A stretch of 37,142 nt of DNA from a bacterium (lineage in GTDB: Bacteria > Patescibacteriota > Minisyncoccia > Phycocordibacterales > Phycocordibacteraceae), in contig JAKAJJ010000001.1 in assembly GCA_021813835.1 (NCBI GenBank), positions 1-37,142 on the forward strand. Reading direction: 5' to 3'. Positions within the stretch are counted from its first letter, which is position 1. Each line of letters starts with the position of its first letter. The translations under genes and the position numbers were made by a program. Shown here in pieces: positions 1 through 6,162 of the stretch. The notes beneath the pieces are model-generated. The model ran no database searches. It was not told the DNA's origin and saw only the letters and a list, made by a program, of their open reading frames with translations.

Positions 1-21
1 TCATCACCATAGTAGAGATTA

Positions 22-129
22 AACCCATTTTACCAAAGATTGCTGAACGCCGCCCGCCGCCTCGCGGACTCGGCGGCAGCGGCGGAAATGCGGTGCGGGA
101 CGGCGCGGCAAGGCTGGGGTGCCGCGCCG
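22..129. repeat. Left 108-bp inverted repeat of accessory module
   Basis: Base-by-base comparison shows this segment is the perfect reverse complement of 2523-2630 (108 of 108). Identity stops at 21/2631 on the outside and 130/2522 on the inside. The repeat is GC-rich and folds on itself: 101-110 pairs with 120-129 around a 9-nt loop, and a GCCGCC/GGCGGC stem lies near 56-77. No transposase lies between the two copies and no target-site duplication is visible. It could be the end of a non-autonomous element or one arm of an invertible segment. Confidence 0.95.
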
Positions 130-137
130 CCAAAAAC

Positions 138-164
138 TTGACATACGGCCTTGCTTGTGATAAG
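138..164 (+). promoter_or_regulatory. Putative sigma70 promoter of the ParB-domain operon
   Basis: A perfect TTGACA -35 box (138-143) is followed by a GATAAG -10-like box (159-164) with a short 15-nt spacer. TAAGGT at 161-166 gives the 17-nt alternative. It lies immediately inside the left inverted repeat and upstream of the leader at 214-293. Confidence 0.5.
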
Positions 165-213
165 GTCTCTATCAGAACCTTACGCATATCGCGTGGATAA
201 AGACGATCAAGCA

Positions 214-293
214 ATATCCCCGCTAGCAAGGCCGCAAACCGCCTGAAGTTCAAAGGTTCCCCTTTGGAATGTTAGCGGGGGTATTTTGTTTGT
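214..293 (+). promoter_or_regulatory. Structured leader with terminator-like helix (possible attenuator)
   Basis: A 12-bp helix forms between 214-225 and 273-284 (core CCCCGCTA/TAGCGGGG) and is followed by a T-rich tract, TTTTGTTTGTTT. The enclosed region carries a second hairpin, CAAAGG-TTCC-CCTTTG (251-266). The position between promoter and first gene suggests conditional termination or attenuation. No known riboswitch class was recognised. Confidence 0.5.
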
Positions 294-359
294 TTCGCCT
301 TTAGCCGCTCTCAGCTAAGGCGCTCTTTGACACTCACGAAAGCAGAAAGGAGGTGTTCA

Positions 360-647
360 ATGGACGAGAACGATGCCGTCAGAGGAATCATCCAAAAGAT
401 CGATTCCGACGGCAAGCATGGTCCGTATGCCATCGCGATGGTAGAGAGTTTGGGGTCAGTGACCTTTTCTCTCGAACGCCGCGTATGGAGCGAGGACGAC
501 AAACCGGGGCCGGGCGAAATCGTCATCCTATCCAAACTCCGCGAAAAGCGGGCCGGATGGAGAGCGATGCGAGCTCGGTACGTACGGCCGTCCGATAACA
601 GTCGGAACAGCCAAGCTAGCAATCAGCAAAGGAGCACCAAGCGATGA
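360..647 (+). CDS. Small hypothetical protein, first gene of module operon
   Basis: This encodes 95 residues. The start is fixed by a strong Shine-Dalgarno AGGAGGT at 348-354, 5 nt before ATG; the longer frame from 327 has no such signal. The first 75 residues alternate short beta-like stretches and a Gly/Pro turn (KPGPGEIV), suggesting a small barrel such as an OB fold, but that is only inference. The last 20 residues are polar and Ser/Gln/Arg-rich. The stop overlaps the next start (ATGA at 644-647), implying translational coupling. The family was not recognised. Confidence 0.75.
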   Translation: MDENDAVRGIIQKIDSDGKHGPYAIAMVESLGSVTFSLERRVWSEDDKPGPGEIVILSKLREKRAGWRAMRARYVRPSDNSRNSQASNQQRSTKR

Positions 648-979
648 GCAAGAAGCAGACCCGTTCTTCCGCAGCGAAGACGAGCGCGAATTCCAAGGTG
701 ACGTACAAGGAGTTCGTGGAGCGTGCGATCAAGAGCCTGCGTGAGCCTCCCTACAAGGGGATTCACGTGGTTTTCTCCAACTTCAACAACGCATTCCGGC
801 AGTATTACGGCGAGGATCCGCGTCCCATCGTCGACCAGATGGTAGCCGAGGGATTTCTCGTTTTGCGCCCCGCGAGGGGCGGCGCCATCATCATGTTGGC
901 GTCGGATGCTGACGAGAAGTCGAAGGTCAAGAACGGCCCCAGCGCCGTGCTCGCCAAGATTCTCACCCAGAATGACTAA
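644..979 (+). CDS. Small basic hypothetical protein, possibly winged-helix
   Basis: This encodes 111 residues. An AAAGGAG Shine-Dalgarno lies about 10 nt upstream and the ATG overlaps the previous stop. The N-terminus (about 20 residues) is Lys/Ser/Ala-rich and probably disordered. The rest reads as helix (YKEFVERAIKSL), a second helical stretch, and a strand pair (FLVLRPARGGAIIML), an order compatible with a small winged-helix DNA-binding domain. Its place between two small operon genes and upstream of a ParB-domain gene supports a DNA-related role, but no family was recognised. Confidence 0.7.
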   Translation: MSKKQTRSSAAKTSANSKVTYKEFVERAIKSLREPPYKGIHVVFSNFNNAFRQYYGEDPRPIVDQMVAEGFLVLRPARGGAIIMLASDADEKSKVKNGPSAVLAKILTQND

Positions 980-1004
980 CTCACAGAGCAAGGAGCAACC
1001 AGCA

Positions 1005-1847
1005 ATGAGCACCAAGACCAACGTCGCGGTCGCCGGAAAGCAGGATGTCGTCCTGCTGCCGGTCGCCGACCTCAAGATGAAGTTCGATGTCCGCAAGGCG
1101 TTGAATGAGGACCGCGTGCTTCTCTTCATGGAGATGTACGAGTCCGGCAATCATGTCCCGCCGATCGAAGTCGTGCGGGGCACGATGGATATCCATGATG
1201 GGCGTCACCGCAAGGCGGCGCTCGACCATCTCAACCGCAGGCACGCTGAGTGCGTGCTGGTGGAGCCGATGGAGTTCGTCGACCAGCTCATGGATGCGTT
1301 CGGGAAGAACATGTCCGACTCGCCGTTCCCGCCCACGCGGGCCGACGTCATCTTCGTTATGAAGCAGCTTTTGGATGCGAACGTTCCCAACGCGCACATC
1401 CAGAAGCGTTTTGAGGCCTTTTATCGGCCGTCGCACGTGCGCAAGCTCCTCAAGGACGCGCACAGCAACGTCGTGAGGGCAAAGATGGCGAAGGCGAAGA
1501 ACGCGGTCGCGCATGGCGGTCTGACCGTCAAGGCGGCTGCGGTCGAGCATGGGGTCGAGCCGGAGCGGTTGCAGGAAGAGATCACGGGCGTGAAGAAGCG
1601 GCGCAAGGCAACGAGCGTCAGCGACATCAAGACCGAGATTACCAACCGCCATCGCGGCAACTCGCAGAAGACGATCGCGGTGTTCCGCGATCTCCTCGAC
1701 AAGTTCGAGGACGGCGAAATGTCCGAGAAGAGCGTGCTGGAAGTGCTGTTGCACGTCCAGCGCCTCAGCACGGACGGCGCCAAGCGGGTGAACTCCTGGA
1801 TCGAGCGCTTCGAGTCCCTCAAGGGCTCGATGAAGGCGAAGTCCTAA
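1005..1847 (+). CDS. ParB-like nuclease-domain protein
   Basis: This encodes 280 residues. I chose ATG 1005 because AAGGAG lies about 10 nt upstream; an upstream in-frame ATG at 906 would overlap the preceding gene. Residues about 15-100 resemble the ParB N-terminal domain: a beta strand (VVLLPVADL), a helix, then PPIEVVRG and IHDGRHRKAA (63-72), matching the family's DGxHR box. Residues about 120-200 contain helices compatible with an HTH region, and the C-terminus is Lys/Arg-rich. There is no ParA partner nearby, so this is more likely a plasmid- or phage-type regulator than a chromosome segregation protein. Confidence 0.75.
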   Translation: MSTKTNVAVAGKQDVVLLPVADLKMKFDVRKALNEDRVLLFMEMYESGNHVPPIEVVRGTMDIHDGRHRKAALDHLNRRHAECVLVEPMEFVDQLMDAFGKNMSDSPFPPTRADVIFVMKQLLDANVPNAHIQKRFEAFYRPSHVRKLLKDAHSNVVRAKMAKAKNAVAHGGLTVKAAAVEHGVEPERLQEEITGVKKRRKATSVSDIKTEITNRHRGNSQKTIAVFRDLLDKFEDGEMSEKSVLEVLLHVQRLSTDGAKRVNSWIERFESLKGSMKAKS

Positions 1848-1860
1848 CACCTCCACCTGG

Positions 1861-1884
1861 GACGAGCCGAGTAATCGGCTCGTC
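1861..1884 (+). other. Perfect 10-bp hairpin with GTAA tetraloop
   Basis: GACGAGCCGA and TCGGCTCGTC flank a GTAA loop (GNRA type) in the gap between the ParB-domain gene and the 49-codon gene. There is no T-tract, so it is probably not a terminator. It may stabilise or process the operon mRNA. Confidence 0.6.
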
Positions 1885-1905
1885 ACAAACTTCCGCGGAG
1901 AAGCT

Positions 1906-2055
1906 ATGAGCAACGAGAAACTTTTTCGAGAAGCGCAGAAGCAACTCCGACTCGCTCGCCGCAACGTCGGTAAAGCATGGAAGGAGGTGCAAGAGATGAA
2001 GTTGATGCTCGCTCGCGCACAGCGCAAGCAACCGCTCGACATCAAATCCACGTAA
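1906..2055 (+). CDS. 49-residue helical, basic protein
   Basis: The frame starts MSNEKLFREAQKQLRL and ends QPLDIKST. A GGAG Shine-Dalgarno (about 1896-1899) precedes the ATG. The protein is almost entirely helical and rich in Lys, Arg, Gln and Glu, with hydrophobic residues at roughly heptad spacing, so a short coiled coil is plausible. It is the last gene before the operon terminator. The same kind of ribosome-binding site as the three upstream genes supports it as a real gene. Function unknown. Confidence 0.6.
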   Translation: MSNEKLFREAQKQLRLARRNVGKAWKEVQEMKLMLARAQRKQPLDIKST

Positions 2056-2086
2056 TCAATCTGTCTTTCGTGAGCGAAATACCCCC

Positions 2087-2117
2087 AAACCCCATCGGCG
2101 TCGCCGATGGGGTTTTT
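2087..2117 (+). terminator. Intrinsic terminator of the module operon
   Basis: CCCCATCGG and CCGATGGGG form a GC-rich stem with a short loop and are followed by TTTTT. It lies 32 nt after the last stop codon of the operon. Confidence 0.9.
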
Positions 2118-2136
2118 GCTGTTTGGAGAGTTAAGA

Positions 2137-2293
2137 TGGCGGATTTTGGGGACACAAAACCCGCCACGGGGTCCCGACCGAAGCCGGGCGTAGGAGTTTC
2201 CCCCTACGGCGATCAAGCAAGTCCCACATGACGGGTTCTCTGTGCTTGATCGCCTATTCGCCATGCCAGCCGCCCTGCGGCTGGTTTAGGCTA
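2137..2293 (-). ncRNA. Structured pseudoknot RNA, copy 1 (orphan)
   Basis: On the minus strand, GCTTGATCGCC/GGCGATCAAGC (2244-2254 with 2208-2218) forms an 11-bp stem. Its loop strand 2228-2237 (AACCCGTCAT in RNA sense) pairs with the downstream strand 2158-2167 (GTGGCGGGTT), giving a pseudoknot. Between them lie a hairpin with the 10-nt loop GGGGAAACTC (2194-2203) and a hairpin capped by a UUCG tetraloop (about 2174-2189). A 5' part begins GCCTAAACC (2293-2285) and includes the 8-bp stem CCAGCCGC/GCGGCTGG. The downstream strand can instead pair with 2137-2148 (12 bp, one G-U). G-U pairs and tetraloops favour the minus strand. No gene follows it in that direction. See copy 2 at 32826-32977. 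Confidence 0.7.
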
Positions 2294-2343
2294 CTTCATT
2301 ATTCAGTTGTAAGAAGATGGTAGCATTTTGCTTGAAAATTATC

Positions 2344-2510
2344 TAGAGCATGTCTGAAAACCCGCGGCACCCAAGCCGAACTGCCGGTTTTTGCGCCGAG
2401 GCGCCGAACTGGAGTCCGAACCGTACTGTACGTACAGTGAGGACGAAGCGAGCGCGCCGCAGGCCAAAAAACGACAGTGCAGGCAGGGGGAGGTTTTCAG
2501 ACATGCTCTA
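2344..2510. mobile_element. 167-bp palindromic MITE-like element
   Basis: Perfect 19-bp terminal inverted repeats (2344-2362 and 2492-2510, beginning TAGAGCATGTCTG) enclose an imperfect long palindrome centred near the perfect 14-bp palindrome ACTGTACGTACAGT (2425-2438). The two arms remain alignable with scattered mismatches and small indels. There is no coding content. The structure resembles a miniature inverted-repeat or REP/RAYT-type element. No clear target duplication was seen. Confidence 0.7.
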
Positions 2511-2522
2511 ATTGATTGACGA

Positions 2523-2630
2523 CGGCGCGGCACCCCAGCCTTGCCGCGCCGTCCCGCACCGCATTTCCGCCGCTGCCGCCGAGTCCGCGAGGCGGCGGGC
2601 GGCGTTCAGCAATCTTTGGTAAAATGGGTT
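2523..2630. repeat. Right 108-bp inverted repeat of accessory module
   Basis: Exact reverse complement of 22-129. Together the two copies enclose a 2393-bp segment with an operon, a terminator, a structured RNA and a palindromic element. The next gene starts 108 nt further on and is of the chromosomal type. Confidence 0.95.
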
Positions 2631-2737
2631 CGTGCGAAGCGGGCTAATACATCACAATGGTGGGGATTGGAGAATAGGGCGGGGAGTTATGGGTTAGTAT
2701 TGATACGTTCGCACGCTTATCAAATTACCTTTGCACT

Positions 2738-3397
2738 ATGCGCTTTCTTAAAAATCCCCGTGTTCTCTCCGCGACCGCCGGCGCGGCGTTCGCGCTTGCG
2801 CTCCTTGCAAGCGCGCCCTTCGTTCAGGCGGCGTCCCTCAGCGCTTCCCAAATAAGCGCTATTACCAATCTCTTGCAGACGTTCGGCGTAGACGCTGCGA
2901 CCGTCGCGAACGTGCAGTCCGTGCTCGAAGGAAATGCGCCCGCGACGCCTGCGGTTTCTTCGTCGGCGCCGGCGCCCTTGAGCAACGCTTCTTCCGAAGG
3001 CGTCGCGCAGGCCACGGCGAATGCGAGCAGCTGCTCCGTGATTTCCGGCAACCTGCAGGTCGGTTCGTCGGGCGAAGACGTGACGCGCCTCCAGCAGTTC
3101 CTCTCCCAGGATAAGGCCGTCTACCCGCAGGGCCTCGTCACCGGCTACTTCGGCGAGGATACCCAAGCGGCCGTCCAGCGCTGGCAGACCGATCGCGGCA
3201 TCGTCGCGACCGGAACTCCTGATTCCACCGGCTACGGCGTTGTCGGCCCGCACACGCGCGGCGATATGAACAGAGAGATGGAGGTGGAATGCGAGGGCGG
3301 CGACCACAATGCGACGGCGTCGACGTCTCCCGAGTCGAGCTCGGGCGATGCGAGCGCCTCCTCGACGTCCGACCATTCGGGAACGGGAGATAACTAA
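2738..3397 (+). CDS. Secreted peptidoglycan-binding-domain protein
   Basis: This encodes 219 residues. The N-terminus (about 1-31) is a classic Sec signal peptide: Arg/Lys, a hydrophobic Ala/Leu core, and cleavage after VQAA or nearby. Residues about 105-180 form a PG_binding_1 domain with LQVGSSGEDVTRLQQFL, then TGYFGEDTQAAVQRWQ and VGPHTRGDM, the usual three-helix repeat that binds the cell wall. The C-terminal 35 residues are Ser/Thr/Asp-rich and low-complexity. The protein is probably exported and wall-associated. The gene is convergent with the DUF5666 gene, with a shared terminator between them. Confidence 0.85.
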   Translation: MRFLKNPRVLSATAGAAFALALLASAPFVQAASLSASQISAITNLLQTFGVDAATVANVQSVLEGNAPATPAVSSSAPAPLSNASSEGVAQATANASSCSVISGNLQVGSSGEDVTRLQQFLSQDKAVYPQGLVTGYFGEDTQAAVQRWQTDRGIVATGTPDSTGYGVVGPHTRGDMNREMEVECEGGDHNATASTSPESSSGDASASSTSDHSGTGDN

Positions 3398-3408
3398 ACG
3401 GGAAAAAC

Positions 3409-3440
3409 AACAGCCGCCGGCCTAGGGGCCGGCGGCTGTT
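3409..3440. terminator. Bidirectional terminator hairpin
   Basis: A 14-bp perfect stem (AACAGCCGCCGGCC with its complement) closes a TAGG loop. It has A-rich sequence on the left and a weakly T-rich tract on the right, and sits between two convergent genes. Confidence 0.8.
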
Positions 3441-3459
3441 CTCGTTTCAGGAGATGCCG

Positions 3460-4131
3460 CTATTCCACCGAGACGTCCCGGAAGACGGACGCGGTGATGG
3501 TCGAACTGGCGACCGGCCCCCAGACGCGGACCGTATCGCCGTTATTCACCTTGCCGAAATCGAGCGTCGTCCAGTTTCCGGCGAGGACCTTCGCGCCCGA
3601 CGCGAGCGTCACGGAATATGCCGTGCCGTCCCCGGTCGTGAGCGTGAAGGCCTGCCCCGCCGTATCGAGGTTGGAGAGCGCGCCCTCGACGTTGCGCGGC
3701 GTGCCGGCCCGCATCTCCTGCCGTACCGCCTGCACGTTCGTCTTGACCTCCTGATTCAGCGCCCGGCGCGCTGTCCAGTCGCGGACGAGGGTCGCGTCGA
3801 CGGTCCACGCCGCGTTCTGGTCCACCGTGCCCTCCACGCCGACGAAATCGCCGGTCCGGAAGCTCGTGAGCGCAGCGCCCTGCGGCAGGACCTTCGCGGA
3901 GGAGCCGACATTCACCGTCCAGACACCGCCCCAGCCCTTGACCGTCACGGAGCCGGACGAAACCGCGTCCACCATGCCGCGCAAAAGGACACGGCCGTCC
4001 CTATTCACGTTAAGCACCATCGGTTGAGTTGCCGCCGCGGTCGGCGCTCCCGTCGTCCGCGCGAACGCGACGCCGGAAGACGCGAGGAGACCGGCGATGC
4101 CGAGCACTGCAAGCACGTTCTTTTTTGCCAT
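3460..4131 (-). CDS. Exported DUF5666-type protein
   Basis: This encodes 223 residues from the ATG at 4131; the frame extends 45 nt further upstream but lacks a signal there. Residues 1-24 (MAKKNVLAVLGIAG...) are a Sec signal peptide ending in AFA. The body has two related beta-rich blocks, each with the pattern G-x-V-x-x-V, then TVxxGxGxxxxVxV or TLTTGDGTAYSVTL, then GDxVxVxG, typical of DUF5666 OB-like domains. It is probably a periplasmic or cell-surface protein. A second DUF5666 gene is at 12749-13378. Exact role unknown. Confidence 0.7.
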   Translation of the reverse strand: MAKKNVLAVLGIAGLLASSGVAFARTTGAPTAAATQPMVLNVNRDGRVLLRGMVDAVSSGSVTVKGWGGVWTVNVGSSAKVLPQGAALTSFRTGDFVGVEGTVDQNAAWTVDATLVRDWTARRALNQEVKTNVQAVRQEMRAGTPRNVEGALSNLDTAGQAFTLTTGDGTAYSVTLASGAKVLAGNWTTLDFGKVNNGDTVRVWGPVASSTITASVFRDVSVE

Positions 4132-4267
4132 AACCAAAGAATTAGTTCGTAATCTACTAATATTTAAGAAGAACAATCCTCATTCACAGGGAGCGGATAC
4201 GAGTATACCCGCTCGCGTACCTCTATATACGTAGGAAACTCGGCCCTGTTTCCCTTCCCATTCTCGC

Positions 4268-4296
4268 TTCAGAAGGACCGTGCGGTGTGATATAGT
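4268..4296 (+). promoter_or_regulatory. Putative promoter of tRNA-Val
   Basis: TATAGT (4291-4296) ends 8 nt before the tRNA 5' end and is preceded by a weak -35 TTCAGA at 17-nt spacing. Confidence 0.5.
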
Positions 4297-4304
4297 CCCC
4301 GTAC

Positions 4305-4377
4305 GCGCGGTTAGCTCAGTTGGTAGAGCACTTCCTTGACGTGGATGGGGTCAGGGGTTCGAGTCCCTTACCGCGCA
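4305..4377 (+). tRNA. tRNA-Val (GAC)
   Basis: A 73-nt cloverleaf. The acceptor stem GCGCGGT/ACCGCGC is perfect, the D arm is GCTC...GAGC, and the anticodon loop TTGACGT gives anticodon GAC. The anticodon stem has one T-T mismatch (28-42). The T arm carries TTCGAGT. The discriminator is A and CCA is not encoded. Confidence 0.95.
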
Positions 4378-4435
4378 CAGAATGAAGTCGCGCAAATTTC
4401 CGGCAGGAAATTATGCGTGACCCAGTCGCCGTGTG

Positions 4436-4444
4436 TGCTATAAC
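4436..4444 (+). promoter_or_regulatory. Extended -10 promoter of rlmB-like gene
   Basis: TG-C-TATAAC is an extended -10 box ending 10 nt before ATG 4455, so the transcript would have almost no leader. Confidence 0.55.
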
Positions 4445-4454
4445 AAACCCACCG

Positions 4455-5270
4455 ATGCGACCGAGACGGCATACCACGCTCCCCCGCAAAACGATGCGCC
4501 GGCATTCTCCGGCGCCCGGCAAGCCCGCAAGCGGAAAAGTATATATTTACGGCCGCCACGCGCTCGCCGAAGCGCTCCGGAGCGCCCCGCAGGTCGTCCG
4601 CAAGGCCTTCATCGCTCCGGAGATGCGCGATACCGAACTGCGCGCGTTCCTCGAGAAAAACGCCGTTCCCACGGCGCCGCTTGCGGGCGGCCGCGGGAAG
4701 GAACTGGTCGGGAAAGAGGCGGCGTACCAGGGCGTCATCGCCGCGATAGACCCGTCATCCCTGCTCGTCTCCCTCGACGATTTCCTGAAAGGGCTCGACA
4801 TGCGGACGAATCCGGCTGTCGCCGTCCTCGGCGAAGTGCAGGACCCGCACAACGTGGGCGCCATCATCCGCTGCGCAGCGGCCTTCGGCCTTTCGGGCGT
4901 CTTCATCCCCGAACACCGCCAAGCGCCCGTGACGGGAGCCGTCGTGAAGGCCTCGGCGGGAATGGCGTTCCGCATCCCGCTCGTCACCATCGGCAACGTG
5001 AACCACGCTCTCCGCGTATTGAAAGAAAAGGGATTTTGGATTTACGGACTCGCGATGGGCGGCGCGGTAACGCTCGGCGCGGAGACATTCGGCGCCCCCG
5101 CCGCCTTCGTGGTCGGCAACGAAGCGGCGGGCATCCGCGAGAAAACGCTCGAGGCGTGCGACGTGACGCTCGCGATCCCGATGCATGCGCGGACGGAATC
5201 CCTGAACGCCGCCGCCTCCGCCGCGGTCGTGTTCTACGAGTGGTCGCGCAAGCACCCGGAGGCGCTTTAA
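4455..5270 (+). CDS. rlmB: 23S rRNA 2'-O-methyltransferase, RlmB/TrmH (SpoU) family
   Basis: This encodes 271 residues. ATG 4455 is chosen because the extended -10 at 4436-4444 lies inside the longer frame starting at 4413. The N-terminal basic tail is followed by the substrate-binding domain (KVYIYGRHALAEAL) and the SPOUT knot. The three SpoU motifs are visible: motif 1 DPHNVGAIIRCAAAFG, motif 2 VVGNEAAGI, motif 3 ESLNAAASAAVVFYE. The family methylates a guanosine 2'-OH (G2251 in E. coli 23S rRNA) using S-adenosylmethionine. A related TrmH-family RNA target cannot be excluded. A further leaderless gene starts 32 nt downstream. Confidence 0.88.
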   Translation: MRPRRHTTLPRKTMRRHSPAPGKPASGKVYIYGRHALAEALRSAPQVVRKAFIAPEMRDTELRAFLEKNAVPTAPLAGGRGKELVGKEAAYQGVIAAIDPSSLLVSLDDFLKGLDMRTNPAVAVLGEVQDPHNVGAIIRCAAAFGLSGVFIPEHRQAPVTGAVVKASAGMAFRIPLVTIGNVNHALRVLKEKGFWIYGLAMGGAVTLGAETFGAPAAFVVGNEAAGIREKTLEACDVTLAIPMHARTESLNAAASAAVVFYEWSRKHPEAL

Positions 5271-5289
5271 TCCGGCACTACTTACGCGG

Positions 5290-5295
5290 TACTAT
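5290..5295 (+). promoter_or_regulatory. -10 box (TACTAT), leaderless start of DHH gene
   Basis: TACTAT ends exactly 6 nt before ATG 5302, so transcription should begin at the start codon. Confidence 0.55.
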
Positions 5296-5301
5296 CCCCC
5301 T

Positions 5302-6162
5302 ATGCCCCACAAGCACACGGTTATCCTCTACCACGCCGATTGTCCGGACGGCTTCGGCGGCGCGTACGCCGCGTGGAAGAAATTCGGTCCTGACGCCGAG
5401 TACGTACCCGCCGACCATCACGCGCTCCCCGAGATCGAATGGCAGGGGAAAGATGTCTACTTGGTGGATATGTGCTACCCGCTCCCGCGCATGGAAGAAC
5501 TGCTCGCCCGCGCGCGCTCGGTGACCGTGCTTGACCATCACTTGGGCGTACGGGACGTCGTCGAGCGCATTCCCGCGCACGTGTTCGACGAGAAGAGATC
5601 CGGCTCGGTTATCGCCTGGGAGTATTTCCATCCGCACACGCCCATTCCGGTCCTGCTCTCCTACGTGCAGGACGGCGATTTGTATACGTTCGCGCTCCCT
5701 CACGCGCGCGCCTTTCTCGCTTACTGCTACGTCCAGCCGTTCACCTTCGAAGCGTGGGAGACGCTCGTCGCGCGTATGGAAGACGCGGGAGAACGGGAGA
5801 AAATACGCGCGCGCGGCGAGGCCTATGTCGAGTACGACCAGGTGCTCAAGCGCCAGATCGCGGACAAGGCGTGGCTGGTATCTTTCGAAAGCCGCGAGGT
5901 GCTCGCCGTCGACGCGCCGCGCTTTTTCGCGTCGGACGTCGGACACCTCCTTTCCGAACGCAAACCGCCGCTCGGGATCGTTATCCGGATAAAGCGCGAC
6001 GGCGTGCGCGTGTCGCTGCGCGGCGACGGTTCCGTCGACGTTTCGGCGATCGCGCGAAAATACGGGGGGAACGGGCATCCGAACGCGGCGGCATTCGTCG
6101 TTCCTCTCGGCGCTCCGCTTCCTTTCATCGCCGTCCACCATCATGAAGATCCTCGCGATTGA
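5302..6162 (+). CDS. DHH-family phosphoesterase
   Basis: This encodes 286 residues. It carries the metal-binding motifs of the DHH superfamily in order: HADCPDG near residue 11, VDMCY (about 55), VLDHHLGV (about 75-82) and DGDLY (about 125). A C-terminal DHHA1-like GGNGHPNAAAF segment lies near residue 255. These enzymes hydrolyse phosphodiester bonds in nanoRNA, pAp or cyclic dinucleotides; the substrate cannot be decided here. The 3' end overlaps tsaD by 20 nt, so the two are co-expressed. Confidence 0.85.
   Translation: MPHKHTVILYHADCPDGFGGAYAAWKKFGPDAEYVPADHHALPEIEWQGKDVYLVDMCYPLPRMEELLARARSVTVLDHHLGVRDVVERIPAHVFDEKRSGSVIAWEYFHPHTPIPVLLSYVQDGDLYTFALPHARAFLAYCYVQPFTFEAWETLVARMEDAGEREKIRARGEAYVEYDQVLKRQIADKAWLVSFESREVLAVDAPRFFASDVGHLLSERKPPLGIVIRIKRDGVRVSLRGDGSVDVSAIARKYGGNGHPNAAAFVVPLGAPLPFIAVHHHEDPRD

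Noticed and set aside
3454..4152. Long plus-strand open frame opposite the DUF5666 gene
   Set aside because: It is Arg/Gly-rich antisense of a gene with a signal peptide and a recognised domain; the same applies to the many other long frames opposite GC-rich genes.
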